Assembly: GCA_015065385.1 (NCBI GenBank)
Contig: SVQK01000056.1
Location: 206,983 to 270,982 of the forward strand
Origin: Oscillospiraceae bacterium
GTDB taxonomy: Bacteria > Bacillota > Clostridia > Oscillospirales > CAG-272
Direction: 5' to 3'
Length of the DNA stretch: 64,000 bases
Below the pieces are notes generated by a model. That model saw only the letters and a list, made by a program, of their open reading frames with translations. It had not been told where the DNA came from and did no database searches. Both the position numbers and the translations under genes were made by a program. This document shows positions 1-8,654 of this stretch, one piece after another (the first letter of the stretch is position 1; every line of letters starts with the position of its first letter).

Positions 1-2
1 TC

Positions 3-425
3 TCGGACGACTTCGAGGCGGAATGCCGGGCGTTTCAGGAGGCGATCGAGGCGCGGGGCGGCGCGGACCTGCAGATGCTCGGCCTCGGATACAACGGGCA
101 CATCGGGATCAATCAGCCCGGAACGCCGTTCGGGAGCGAGACGTGGGTGTCCCCCATGGATCCCGTGTTCGAGGAGAGGGTGCGCCGCGAGACCGGAGTC
201 GCCCCGGACTACCCGCTTGGCGGGCTGACCCTCGGGATCCGGACCATCATGCGCACCCGCCGGATCGTGCTGATCGCCAAGGGAGAGCACAAGGCGGAGA
301 TGGTGCGGAAGATGCTCAAAGGCCCGGTGACGGAGGACATTCCGGCGTCCGTTCTGCAGCTGCACCCGAACTGTACGTTCCTGCTCGACGCGGACGCGGG
401 CAAATATGTCGCGGATCTTGTCTGA
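3..425 (+). CDS. nagB: Glucosamine-6-phosphate deaminase, C-terminal part (5' end outside window)
   Basis: The frame is open from the first base and ends in TGA at 423-425. It carries the family segment LGLGYNGHIGINQPG, the substrate loop of NagB-type deaminases. NagB converts glucosamine-6-phosphate to fructose-6-phosphate and ammonia in the cytosol, feeding amino sugars into glycolysis. About 140 residues are visible, roughly the last 60% of a usual 240-residue protein. An in-frame ATG at base 75 is internal, since homology runs upstream of it. A paralogous sugar-phosphate isomerase of the same fold is a less likely alternative. Confidence 0.85.
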   Translation, partial: SDDFEAECRAFQEAIEARGGADLQMLGLGYNGHIGINQPGTPFGSETWVSPMDPVFEERVRRETGVAPDYPLGGLTLGIRTIMRTRRIVLIAKGEHKAEMVRKMLKGPVTEDIPASVLQLHPNCTFLLDADAGKYVADLV

Positions 426-433
426 ATCCAATC

Positions 434-472
434 AAAAAGCCGCTCGCCGGTATGTGATCCGACGGGCGGTTC
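434..472 (+). terminator. Probable terminator after nagB
   Basis: Arms CCGCTCG and CGGGCGG pair (one G-T) around a 16-nt loop just after the nagB stop and are followed by a modest T/G-rich tail. There is no clean T-run, so the call is moderate. It would also separate nagB from the convergent gene ending at 492. Confidence 0.4.
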
Positions 473-491
473 TGTGTGTTTGTGAGGGCGA

Positions 492-1598
492 TTATTCCGC
501 CGGGCCGAAGACGTCGCGGATAGCGTCGAGATACCCGGTTCCGTAGACGTCGTCCGGTTCGAGATAGCTCATTTCGGTCCACTCGTTCCAGGAGTTGATC
601 GTGATGAGGGGCGTGTCGTTGTGGGCGTCGCTCCACTCTTTTGCCATTTCGAGGCCCTTCTTGAAGTTCTCCGGGGTGTTGTCCTTCATAATGGGGCCGA
701 CGAGATGGGTGAAGCGCGGGTTGTTGTCCCAGCCGACGGTGACGTGGGGATAGTACGGAACCTTGTAGTCCCGCCCGATGCGCTCCCACTCCCGCCTGAC
801 GTCCGGGAGGATCTCCATGTAGCTCCGGTTGCAGTCCACAAAGTGTACGAACTGATAGTGGGTCATGGAGTCGAATCCGAGGGCGGGGACGATATCCTTC
901 GTGGAACCGGTGCGCCCGGAGTCCACGCCGCTGATATCCACCGCGTTCTCGCCCCAGATGGTGAGCTGGAGATGCAGATCCGGGAAGCCGGCGGCCCTGA
1001 CCTGTTCGCGGAACCACTCGAGCGCTTCGCGGGTCTTTTCCAGTCCGCCGAGACCGCGCACGAGGTTCATGACGTCGTAGATCATGAAGACGGGGCAGCC
1101 GTTGATCTTGTAGTAGTTCGGACGGGTGAAGTACTTTTCGATGACCCGGTGGACCACGACCTCAAACTCCGGTCTGGGCTGGGAGCCGAGCCAGATGATC
1201 CCGTTGTGCCGGCAGAGCCGCTTGTCCCAGAGGAACCCGGCGTCGTGATTGGCCCACATGAGGAAGAACTTCATCTTCCCGTTGTTCGGCGCGCCGAGGA
1301 ATCCTTCGTTCAGGCACTGTTCGAGGAACGGCCTGCGGTCGTACCAGTACCAGTCGTAAATAAAAACGTTCACGCCGTGGGAGAGAGCTTCATTGATCTG
1401 AAACTCCATGACGGCGGGATCCGCCTCGTCCTGCGCGCCCCAGAGAGGCTTCCGGGGGAGGATGTGATCCGGAGAACGCTTTTCCGCCGTGAGGACCGTC
1501 TGCCATTCTCCGTGACCTTCGGGCCAGAAGGGGATGGAGCGCGGTTCGCGTCCGGTATAGGAGGGCCAGATGTAGGCCGCGATGTCGTAATGCTTCAT
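492..1598 (-). CDS. GH99-like / WbsX-type glycan-processing protein
   Basis: A 368-residue cytosolic protein with no signal peptide. It opens MKHYDIAAYIWPSYTGREP and contains NVFIYDWYWYDRRPFLEQCL and INSWNEWTEMSYLEPDD, the hallmark pattern of the WbsX / glycoside hydrolase 99-like family. Members sit in glycan synthesis or degradation loci; enzymatic activity is not established for most. The start at 1598 is chosen because an AGGTG site lies 6 nt upstream. The longer frame to 1811 would cross the gene's own promoter. It is divergent from the aminopeptidase gene. The family call is firm, the substrate unknown. Confidence 0.75.
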   Translation of the reverse strand: MKHYDIAAYIWPSYTGREPRSIPFWPEGHGEWQTVLTAEKRSPDHILPRKPLWGAQDEADPAVMEFQINEALSHGVNVFIYDWYWYDRRPFLEQCLNEGFLGAPNNGKMKFFLMWANHDAGFLWDKRLCRHNGIIWLGSQPRPEFEVVVHRVIEKYFTRPNYYKINGCPVFMIYDVMNLVRGLGGLEKTREALEWFREQVRAAGFPDLHLQLTIWGENAVDISGVDSGRTGSTKDIVPALGFDSMTHYQFVHFVDCNRSYMEILPDVRREWERIGRDYKVPYYPHVTVGWDNNPRFTHLVGPIMKDNTPENFKKGLEMAKEWSDAHNDTPLITINSWNEWTEMSYLEPDDVYGTGYLDAIRDVFGPAE

Positions 1599-1628
1599 GG
1601 GAACACCTCGCTTTTCTTGGTTTGATCC

Positions 1629-1657
1629 ATTGTACCACGAAAGAAAAGTTTTGTCAA
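1629..1657 (-). promoter_or_regulatory. Sigma-A type promoter of the GH99-like gene
   Basis: Reading leftward, TTGACA (1657-1652) and TACAAT (1634-1629) are separated by 17 nt. The predicted transcript starts about 25 nt before the ATG at 1598. Confidence 0.75.
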
Positions 1658-1661
1658 TTCC

Positions 1662-1690
1662 TTGCAGAGCATGCGCGTTTATGCTATAAT
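1662..1690 (+). promoter_or_regulatory. Sigma-A type promoter of the aminopeptidase operon
   Basis: TTGCAG (1662-1667), 17 nt, then TATAAT (1685-1690). It is divergent from the neighbouring leftward promoter, with only a few bases between the two -35 elements, so the pair could share regulation. Confidence 0.75.
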
Positions 1691-1746
1691 CAGAATCTGA
1701 ACCAGAAATCAACGGACGGGCCCCGGAGCCCGGAAAGAGGTGCGGC

Positions 1747-3075
1747 ATGACAGCAGCGGAAAACAGAGCGGCGACGGAGCGGCTCATCGCGTTTATCGAA
1801 AAGAGTCCCACGGCGTTCCACGCGGTGGCGGCAGCGGCGCAGATGCTTGAGGAAAAGGGATTCCGGCGTCTCAGGGAGAGCGAGCGGTGGACGCTCGAAG
1901 CCGGCGGAAAATACTATGTGACGCGGAATCAGTCCTCGGTGATCGCGTTCGCGGTTCCGGAGAGGGAAGAGGCCCGGCACAGCTTTCTCATTGCCGCCAG
2001 CCACACGGACAGCCCGACCTACAAGCTCAAATCCGAGGCGGAAACCGAAGCCTGCGGGCGGTATATCAAGCTGAATGTGGAGGGTTACGGCGGCATGATC
2101 GCGCCCTCGTGGATGGACCGACCCCTGTCTCTTGCGGGCCGAGCGGTGATCCGGAAGGAAGGGGTCATCGAAGCGCGTCTTGTGAAGATCGACCGCGACC
2201 TTGTTCTGATCCCGAACGTCGCCGTTCACCAGAACCGTTCGATCAACAACGGCTACAACTACAACCCCGCCGTGGATCTGATGCCCCTCTTCGCGGAGAA
2301 GGAGCGGAAGGGCGCCTTGAAGAAACTCCTCGCCGCCGAACTGGACTGCGCGGAAGAGGACATTCTCGGGGCGGATCTGTTCCTGTACAACCGGACGAAG
2401 GGGACCGTCTGGGGAGCTGCGGACGAATTCTATTCCTGCCCGCGGATCGACAACCTCCAGTGCGCCTATACCACGCTCTGCGGATTCCTCGACGCGGTCT
2501 GCGCAGGGGAGACGAGATCCGTTCCCGTCTGGGCAGCCTTCGACAACGAGGAGACCGGATCCGCCACGAAACAGGGCGCGCACTCTCAGTTCCTCTGGGA
2601 TACGCTCGAGCGGTATGCGGACGCGTTCGGGATCCGTCTTCCGGAAGCTCTGGCGTCTTCCTTCATGGTTTCCGCCGACAACGGGCACGCAAGGCATCCG
2701 AACCACCCCGAGCTCTCAGACGCCCAGAACGCGCCGAACATGAACGGGGGCGTAGTGATCAAATCGAACGCCGCGCAGAAATACACCACGGACGCTGTCT
2801 CCGCCGCCGTGTTCGGGGAGATCTGCCGCCGGGCGGGCGTGCCGGTACAGGTTTTTGCCAATCGGAGCGATATGGCAGGCGGCGGCACTCTCGGATCCAT
2901 CTCCAACACCCACGTCGCTCTTCCGACCGTGGATATCGGACTGGCTCAGCTGGCGATGCACTCCTCCTACGAGACGGGCGGAACGGCGGACACGGGCTAT
3001 ATGACCGACGCGATGAAGGCCTTCTACCGCTCCGGACTCCGGTTCAGCGACGACGGCGTCTGCTCGCTTGACTGA
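1747..3075 (+). CDS. M18 family metalloaminopeptidase
   Basis: 442 residues, the usual M18 length. It removes N-terminal, typically acidic or neutral, residues from peptides in the cytosol using a two-zinc centre. Visible metal-site segments are AASHTDSPTYKLK (His near 86), CPRIDNLQ, FDNEETGS and the C-terminal MHSSYET. It is the first gene of a tight rightward run with the NUDIX and HAD genes (gaps of 11 and 10 nt), which suggests one transcript from the 1662 promoter. The family assignment is secure; the physiological peptides are unknown. Confidence 0.9.
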   Translation: MTAAENRAATERLIAFIEKSPTAFHAVAAAAQMLEEKGFRRLRESERWTLEAGGKYYVTRNQSSVIAFAVPEREEARHSFLIAASHTDSPTYKLKSEAETEACGRYIKLNVEGYGGMIAPSWMDRPLSLAGRAVIRKEGVIEARLVKIDRDLVLIPNVAVHQNRSINNGYNYNPAVDLMPLFAEKERKGALKKLLAAELDCAEEDILGADLFLYNRTKGTVWGAADEFYSCPRIDNLQCAYTTLCGFLDAVCAGETRSVPVWAAFDNEETGSATKQGAHSQFLWDTLERYADAFGIRLPEALASSFMVSADNGHARHPNHPELSDAQNAPNMNGGVVIKSNAAQKYTTDAVSAAVFGEICRRAGVPVQVFANRSDMAGGGTLGSISNTHVALPTVDIGLAQLAMHSSYETGGTADTGYMTDAMKAFYRSGLRFSDDGVCSLD

Positions 3076-3086
3076 CGGAGGCGCGG

Positions 3087-3614
3087 ATGGAACTCTGGGA
3101 TTTATACGACAAGAACCGCGTGAAGACCGGGGAGACTGCGGTCCGAGGCGGCGATCCGATCCCCGAAGGGCGGTATCACATCGTGGTTCACGCGGCGGTG
3201 TTCAACGACCGGGGCGAGATGCTGATCCAGCAAAGACAGCCGTGGAAGGACGTCTTTCCGGATCTCTGGGACATCTCCGTGGGCGGATCCGCGGTGGCGG
3301 GGGAGGACGCGCCCCTCGCCTGCTTCAGAGAGCTTGAGGAGGAGGTCGGACTCTCCCTCGACTCCATCCGGAACGGACGGGCGGTTTTCACCGTCAATTT
3401 CGGAAACGGATTCGACGACTATTTCGTAGGTCACTGGAACGGGGATCCGGCGGCGCTTTCTTTGCAGGAGAGCGAAGTAAAGGCGGTCCGGTTCGCGTCT
3501 CGGGAGGAAATCGCCCAAATGACCGCGGACGGGACCTTCATCCCGTATCATCCGGGGCTGATGGATCTCTTGTTCCTGTACGCGTCGGGGACTTCCATCT
3601 ACGGCTGGAAATGA
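3087..3614 (+). CDS. NUDIX hydrolase
   Basis: 175 residues with a perfect Nudix box (G-x5-E-x7-REL-x-EE-x-GL) at GSAVAGE..FRELEEEVGL. Such enzymes cleave nucleoside-diphosphate-linked compounds with Mg2+. The N-terminal layout (LWDLYDKNRVKTGETAVRG, then HIVVHAAVFN) is typical of the YfcD / isopentenyl-diphosphate-isomerase-like Nudix subgroup, whose substrates are mostly unassigned. It lies between the aminopeptidase and HAD genes with short gaps, so it is probably co-transcribed with them. Confidence 0.88.
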   Translation: MELWDLYDKNRVKTGETAVRGGDPIPEGRYHIVVHAAVFNDRGEMLIQQRQPWKDVFPDLWDISVGGSAVAGEDAPLACFRELEEEVGLSLDSIRNGRAVFTVNFGNGFDDYFVGHWNGDPAALSLQESEVKAVRFASREEIAQMTADGTFIPYHPGLMDLLFLYASGTSIYGWK

Positions 3615-3624
3615 CGGAGGGGAT

Positions 3625-4290
3625 ATGGCATACAAAGCGGTTCTATTTGATATGGACGGGACGCTGCTCGACACGCTGGACGACCTGTGGGGAGCGGTGA
3701 ACGCCACCATGCGCCGTTTCGGCTATCCGGAGCGCACCCGGGACGAGGTCCGGCAGTTCGTCGGAAACGGCGTGACGCGCCTGCTCGAGCTGGCTCTCCC
3801 CGGCGGAGCGTCCGATCCGCGCTTTGACGAGGCTATCGCGGCGTACCGGGCCTATTATGCCTCCCATTCCGAGGAGAAGACCGGGCCGTATCCGGGGGTG
3901 TCCTCTCTCGTGGCCCGGCTGACGGAGGAGGGGATCGCCTGCGCCGTAGTGTCGAACAAGCCGGACGTCACGACAAAGCTCCTCGCCCGGAAGTTCTTCC
4001 CGGAGATCGCCGTGGCGGCGGGGGAGAACGAGGCTGCCGGGATCCGGAGAAAGCCCGCGCCGGATATGGTGTTCGCGGCGGTCCGGGAGCTCGGAGTATC
4101 CCTCTCCGACTGCGTCTATGTTGGCGACTCCGAGGTGGATCTTTACACCGGACGCGCCGCGGGGATGGACGTCGTCTCCGTCCTCTGGGGCTTCCGGGAC
4201 AGGGATCTGCTCGAGCGGGAGGGGGCGGAGCGGTTCGCCGGGACTCCCGAAGAGCTCTACCGGCTCGTGGTGTCTCCCAAAGTGGGATGA
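3625..4290 (+). CDS. HAD-superfamily phosphatase, phosphoglycolate phosphatase-like
   Basis: 221 residues. HAD motif I DMDGTLLDT is at residues 9-17 (Asp9 nucleophile), motif II is VVSNKP, motif III is the RKPAPD region, and motif IV is VYVGDSEVD. The helical cap after motif I fits the Gph/PGMB subgroup. It probably dephosphorylates a small sugar phosphate such as 2-phosphoglycolate, but the substrate cannot be read from sequence. It is the last gene of the 1747-4290 run. Confidence 0.88.
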   Translation: MAYKAVLFDMDGTLLDTLDDLWGAVNATMRRFGYPERTRDEVRQFVGNGVTRLLELALPGGASDPRFDEAIAAYRAYYASHSEEKTGPYPGVSSLVARLTEEGIACAVVSNKPDVTTKLLARKFFPEIAVAAGENEAAGIRRKPAPDMVFAAVRELGVSLSDCVYVGDSEVDLYTGRAAGMDVVSVLWGFRDRDLLEREGAERFAGTPEELYRLVVSPKVG

Positions 4291-4335
4291 AATGTAAATC
4301 CTTTTGAAATTTCACGTTTCCATGTCGAAAAATTG

Positions 4336-4364
4336 TTTACAAACCCCCGTCCCGATGGTATAAT
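4336..4364 (+). promoter_or_regulatory. Promoter of the MBOAT-DHHW operon
   Basis: TTTACA (4336-4341), 17-nt spacer, TATAAT (4359-4364). The leader to the ATG at 4417 is about 45 nt. Confidence 0.75.
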
Positions 4365-4416
4365 AGAATAAGCCGCAGTCTGCAAACCGGCGGCTCGGGG
4401 AAAGGGTCTGTCCGAC

Positions 4417-5817
4417 ATGGTATTCTCAAATCTGTTTTTTCTGTACGTTTTTCTGCCGGTCCTGTTTCTGGCTTATTTTGTCATAAAAAACAACGCATAC
4501 CGCCGCGGGGTCCTCGTGGCGTTTTCCCTGCTGTTCTACGCGTGGGGAGAACCGGTATGCGTTTTCCTCATGATCGGACTCGTGGCGGCCGATTACCTCT
4601 TCGGCCGGCTGATCGGAGCGACTCGGATCCAGTCGAGGCGGAAGCTCTGGCTGACGCTGGCGATCATCTCGAACCTCGGCGTGCTCGGTTTCTATAAATA
4701 CCTCGGATTTGTGATTGAGACCTTGAACGCGGTCTTCAACGTGACGATCCCGACGGTGAACGTGACCATGCCGATCGGTATCAGCTTTTTCACCTTCCAG
4801 ACCATGTCCTATGTGATCGACGTGTACCGCGAGGACGCGGAGGTGCAGAAGTCTTTCTTCCGCCTCCTGCTCTACGTTTCCTTCTTCCCGCAGCTGATCG
4901 CGGGCCCGATCGTGCGCTACAAGGATATCGAAGCCCAGCTGGATTCCCGCGCGGTGAGCGTTTCGGAATTCAATGAAGGCCTGTTCCGCTTCTCCCGTGG
5001 ACTGGCGAAAAAAGCGCTGATCGCCGACTCCTGCGCCACGGTGATCAGTTCCCTCTACGGACTTTCGGACGTGACGCTGCTGTCCCGGTGGGCGGGCGCG
5101 CTCTTTTTCACCCTTCAGCTCTATTTCGATTTCTCCGGCTACTCCGATATGGCGATCGGACTCGGTCGGATGTTCGGATTCCGGTTCCTCGAAAACTTCG
5201 ACTATCCGCTGATCTCGAAAAACGCGACGGAGTTCTGGCGGAGGTGGCACATGTCCCTCGGCACGTTCTTCCGCGATTACGTCTATATTCCTCTCGGCGG
5301 CAACCGGCATGACCAGCAGCGGAACATCCTCGTGGTCTGGTTCCTGACCGGACTCTGGCACGGCGCGGCTTGGAACTTCATCCTCTGGGGCCTGTACTAC
5401 GCCTTCCTTCTGATGTTTGAAAAGCGGATCCTTCTCGGATGGTTCAAGAAAATCCCGAAAATCGCGGCGGACATCGTCGGACACGTTTACACCGTGTTCA
5501 TCACCGTGTTCGGCTTCGCCATCTTCTACTTTGACAAGGGGCTGTTCAAGAATCTCGGTTATCTTTTCGGGATCGGGACGGCTTCGGGAACGGATATCTT
5601 CACGGAGTCCATCCTGCTCGACAATATCCTGCTTCTGGCGGCTGCGGTGTTCTTCGCCATCCCGGTGATCCCCGCGCTGTGGGAGAAGGTCAAGGGGAAA
5701 ATCCCCTATCCTGCCGAGCGGATCGTCAAGACCGCCGTGGTCGTCGTGCTGATCGGTGCGGCCACGGTCCGGCTCGTCGGCAACAGCTACAGCCCGTTCC
5801 TCTATTTCCGGTTCTGA
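4417..5817 (+). CDS. MBOAT family membrane O-acyltransferase
   Basis: 466 residues with about ten hydrophobic segments. MBOAT signatures are FWRRWHMSLGTFFRDYVYIPLGG and, further on, LTGLWHGAAWNFILWGLYY, which holds the invariant His. AlgI-like members pass acyl (often acetyl) groups across the membrane to an extracellular glycan. The next gene, 8 nt downstream, encodes a DHHW/AlgX-like protein, the usual partner in such O-acetylation pairs. Together they probably acetylate an exported polysaccharide. The glycan is unknown. Confidence 0.9.
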   Translation: MVFSNLFFLYVFLPVLFLAYFVIKNNAYRRGVLVAFSLLFYAWGEPVCVFLMIGLVAADYLFGRLIGATRIQSRRKLWLTLAIISNLGVLGFYKYLGFVIETLNAVFNVTIPTVNVTMPIGISFFTFQTMSYVIDVYREDAEVQKSFFRLLLYVSFFPQLIAGPIVRYKDIEAQLDSRAVSVSEFNEGLFRFSRGLAKKALIADSCATVISSLYGLSDVTLLSRWAGALFFTLQLYFDFSGYSDMAIGLGRMFGFRFLENFDYPLISKNATEFWRRWHMSLGTFFRDYVYIPLGGNRHDQQRNILVVWFLTGLWHGAAWNFILWGLYYAFLLMFEKRILLGWFKKIPKIAADIVGHVYTVFITVFGFAIFYFDKGLFKNLGYLFGIGTASGTDIFTESILLDNILLLAAAVFFAIPVIPALWEKVKGKIPYPAERIVKTAVVVVLIGAATVRLVGNSYSPFLYFRF

Positions 5818-5825
5818 TCTGACAG

Positions 5826-7769
5826 GTGTGCGTGATGAAAAACAAACTCGTAGATATCGTGTGTCTCTGCGCGGTGGGCGTGATTTTCGGCGGGACCGCT
5901 CTCTGGAACCTGATCCAGCCGAACCGCCCCACGATTTCGGAGACGGAAAAGCGGACGCTGGCGACCATGCCCGAGCTGACCGTTTCTTCCCTGACGGACG
6001 GGAGCTATTTTGCCGGAGTGTCCGCCTTTGTTTCGGATACCTTCGTGGAGCGCGACCGTCTGGTGAGCCTCTCGAAGAAGATGGATACCCTGAAGGGATT
6101 CGACTATTCGCTGAACGGGGAGGACAATTTCGTGCTGCTCGGCCCGGCGGAAGGCCCGAAAAATCAGGAGGCCGAGGATCCCGACACCTCCGACGCCATC
6201 GACGCGTTCTTCGCCTCCCTCCTCAACCCGACGGAGGAGAGCGGGAATCCCGCTGACGGGGAAGAGAAGACGGAGCCCGTTCCCCCCGCGACGGATCCGA
6301 CACCCGCCGGACAAGGGGAGGAGCAGAATCCCCCCGAGCCCGCGGAACCTTCCGGCAGCGGATCCGAACCGGACAGCGGAGAGAGTCAGCAGGACGCGAA
6401 CCTCCCCGAGATCGGAACCGGTGACTCCGCAGAAGACGGCGGGGACGAGACCGAAGCGGCTACCACGGATCCCGACGGCGCCGAACAGACGGACGAACCC
6501 GGGGAGGGGAGCGGCGGCGAGGGATCGGAGGAGAACTCCGAAGGCTCCGGAACGGACGCGAAACCGGAAGAACCCGTATATGAAGTGAAGAGCCTCAAGC
6601 TCTCGAAGGAGACCATCAATCTGACCGTCGGGAGCGGGACCGTGCTCTATGCCTACGCGGAATCCACGGATCCGGCGGGCGCGATCGTACACTGGAGCAA
6701 TTCGGACAAGAGCGTCGCCACGATTTCCATCAATCCGTCCGGCGGCATCGACGTCAAGGCGGTCGGACCGGGCACGGCGGAGGTGGCCTGCACGGCGGAC
6801 GATTTCCGGGTCGTCTGCAAGGTGAACGTCTCCGAGCTGACCGTGGGCGTGGACTTCACCCCTCCGTCGGACGACGTCAGCCAGAGCGCGGACTTCCTCC
6901 CGGACGGCCTCTTCATCTACGGCGACGGGGTCTACACGCAGGCCTTCTATTCTCCTGCGAACGCCAACTGGTACGCCCAGACCGCCGCGGCTTACGCGAA
7001 GCTCTTCGGATGCCGGGTCAGCGTGGTCGTGGCCCCCGTCTCGTCCATGGTGATCGACAATCCGAACGTCAAGGCGAAGATCAGCGATCAGGGGGATATC
7101 CTCTCGAAGATGCGGGGCCTGTGCGACGCGTCGGTGAACTTTGTGGACACCTACACGCCCCTCTATGAGCACCGGGACGAATACCTCTTCTTCCGGACGG
7201 ACCACCACTGGACCCAGAGAGGCGCGTACTACGCCTACACCGCCTTCGCGGAATCCCTGGGCATGACGCCCACGCCGCTCTCCTTCTTCGAGTTCAAGGT
7301 CCATCAGGACGAATACCACGGCTCCATGGATCTCTATACCAGCGACGAGCGGGTGAGCTCCTTCAAGGACAGCGTGGAGGTGTTCTACCCCACCAAGCAG
7401 AACACCATGACCCTGACGGACAAGAAGGGCAAGACGTGGCAGTATTCCTCCTGCATCAACAACAACAGCGGATACCTCTGCTTCATCGGGGGCGACCACC
7501 CCTACACTGTCATCAACGTGCCGGAGAATCCGCAGGACAAGAACATCCTCGTGCTCAAGGACTCCTTCGGAAACGCGTTCGTCCCGTATCTCTGCGAGCA
7601 CTACGGAAATATCATCGTCGTGGACGTGCGGCACACGAATATGAACGTCTACGAACAGCTCAAGGATTACGGCCTGACGGATATCGTCTTCGTCAACAAT
7701 ATCCAGGCGGCAAACTCCTACGCATGGTCGAAAATGTTCATGGCAGCCATCGGCTACACCCTGCCGTAA
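5826..7769 (+). CDS. DHHW (AlgX/AlgJ-like) exported protein with acidic linker and Big2-type Ig domain
   Basis: 647 residues. An N-terminal hydrophobic anchor (about 7-28) is followed by a DHHW-like start. An acidic Glu/Pro/Gly-rich linker spans about 130-255, then a bacterial Ig-like Big2 repeat (about 258-340). The catalytic half follows, with RTDHHWTQRGAYYAYTAF and VLKDSFGNAFVPYL supplying the Asp/His and Ser blocks of AlgX-type SGNH-like acetyltransferases. It sits 8 nt after the MBOAT gene and probably transfers acetyl groups at the cell surface. The Ig/linker insertion inside the DHHW architecture is unusual. Confidence 0.82.
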   Translation: MCVMKNKLVDIVCLCAVGVIFGGTALWNLIQPNRPTISETEKRTLATMPELTVSSLTDGSYFAGVSAFVSDTFVERDRLVSLSKKMDTLKGFDYSLNGEDNFVLLGPAEGPKNQEAEDPDTSDAIDAFFASLLNPTEESGNPADGEEKTEPVPPATDPTPAGQGEEQNPPEPAEPSGSGSEPDSGESQQDANLPEIGTGDSAEDGGDETEAATTDPDGAEQTDEPGEGSGGEGSEENSEGSGTDAKPEEPVYEVKSLKLSKETINLTVGSGTVLYAYAESTDPAGAIVHWSNSDKSVATISINPSGGIDVKAVGPGTAEVACTADDFRVVCKVNVSELTVGVDFTPPSDDVSQSADFLPDGLFIYGDGVYTQAFYSPANANWYAQTAAAYAKLFGCRVSVVVAPVSSMVIDNPNVKAKISDQGDILSKMRGLCDASVNFVDTYTPLYEHRDEYLFFRTDHHWTQRGAYYAYTAFAESLGMTPTPLSFFEFKVHQDEYHGSMDLYTSDERVSSFKDSVEVFYPTKQNTMTLTDKKGKTWQYSSCINNNSGYLCFIGGDHPYTVINVPENPQDKNILVLKDSFGNAFVPYLCEHYGNIIVVDVRHTNMNVYEQLKDYGLTDIVFVNNIQAANSYAWSKMFMAAIGYTLP

Positions 7770-7824
7770 CGGTTCCCGGTGAACGGAATGCGCGCGGCAT
7801 GAAATCAGAAAGTGAGGAACCAGC

Positions 7825-8649
7825 ATGAAACTCGGTATCATCAACGGATGGGATGAGGCGTCGTTCCGGTATGTGTCGGATCTCGGTCTCGAGGCGGTGG
7901 AATTCTGCTGCAACCACAATTACGACAGCATGGAGGTCGCGGGGCATGTGGACGAGATCCGCGGCTATTCCGAGAAGTACGGCGTCGCGGTCGGATCCAT
8001 CGGACGGTGGGGACATCGGCGCATCGACGGGGACGGTCATGTGATCGCCTCCGCGCTTCAGCACGACAAAAACCTCATCGACGCTGCCTCCGCGCTCGGC
8101 TGTCCCGTCTTCAACGCGGGCGTCAACCCGGTTTCCGGCAAATCCTTCGAGGAAAACTGCAAGATCGCCGTGGACTACTTCGGAGGCCTGCTCGACTACG
8201 CGAAGGGGAAGAATGTAAAGATCGCTGCGTACAACTGCGACTGGGAGAACTTCGTGTGCTGTGACCCGGCGTGGACCGCGGTTCTCGGCGCGCTCCCGGA
8301 GCTCGGGATCAAGTACGACACCTCTCACTGCCTCGGCCGCCGCGGGGACTATCTCTCCGAAATGAAGAAGTGGGGCGAGCGGATCTATCACTTCCACATC
8401 AAGGGCTCCCTCTACATCGACGGCGAGCACTACGACGATCCGCCGGCCGGACTGGATCAGGTCAACTGGGGCGCGGTGTTCAACATGCTCTACACCAAGG
8501 GCTACAACGGCATGCTGTCCATCGAGCCGCACTCAGGCCGCTGGATGGGCGTGCGCGGTCAGTGGGGCGTGGAGTTCACCATCCGCTTCATCCGCCCGTT
8601 CATCATGCCCGCGGACTATTCCTTCAACGGCACGCCGTACATGCCGTAA
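7825..8649 (+). CDS. Sugar phosphate isomerase/epimerase family protein (xylose isomerase-like TIM barrel)
   Basis: 274 residues of the AP-endonuclease-2 / xylose-isomerase-like TIM barrel family. Likely metal-site segments are IKYDTSHCLG, IYHFHIKGS and LSIEPHSGRW (Glu and His ligands). These proteins isomerise, epimerise or dehydrate sugars and cyclitols in the cytosol. An AGTGAGGAAC site lies just upstream of the ATG. It follows the DHHW gene by 55 nt and may be read from the same transcript. The substrate is not predictable. Confidence 0.8.
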   Translation: MKLGIINGWDEASFRYVSDLGLEAVEFCCNHNYDSMEVAGHVDEIRGYSEKYGVAVGSIGRWGHRRIDGDGHVIASALQHDKNLIDAASALGCPVFNAGVNPVSGKSFEENCKIAVDYFGGLLDYAKGKNVKIAAYNCDWENFVCCDPAWTAVLGALPELGIKYDTSHCLGRRGDYLSEMKKWGERIYHFHIKGSLYIDGEHYDDPPAGLDQVNWGAVFNMLYTKGYNGMLSIEPHSGRWMGVRGQWGVEFTIRFIRPFIMPADYSFNGTPYMP

Positions 8650-8654
8650 AAGCC

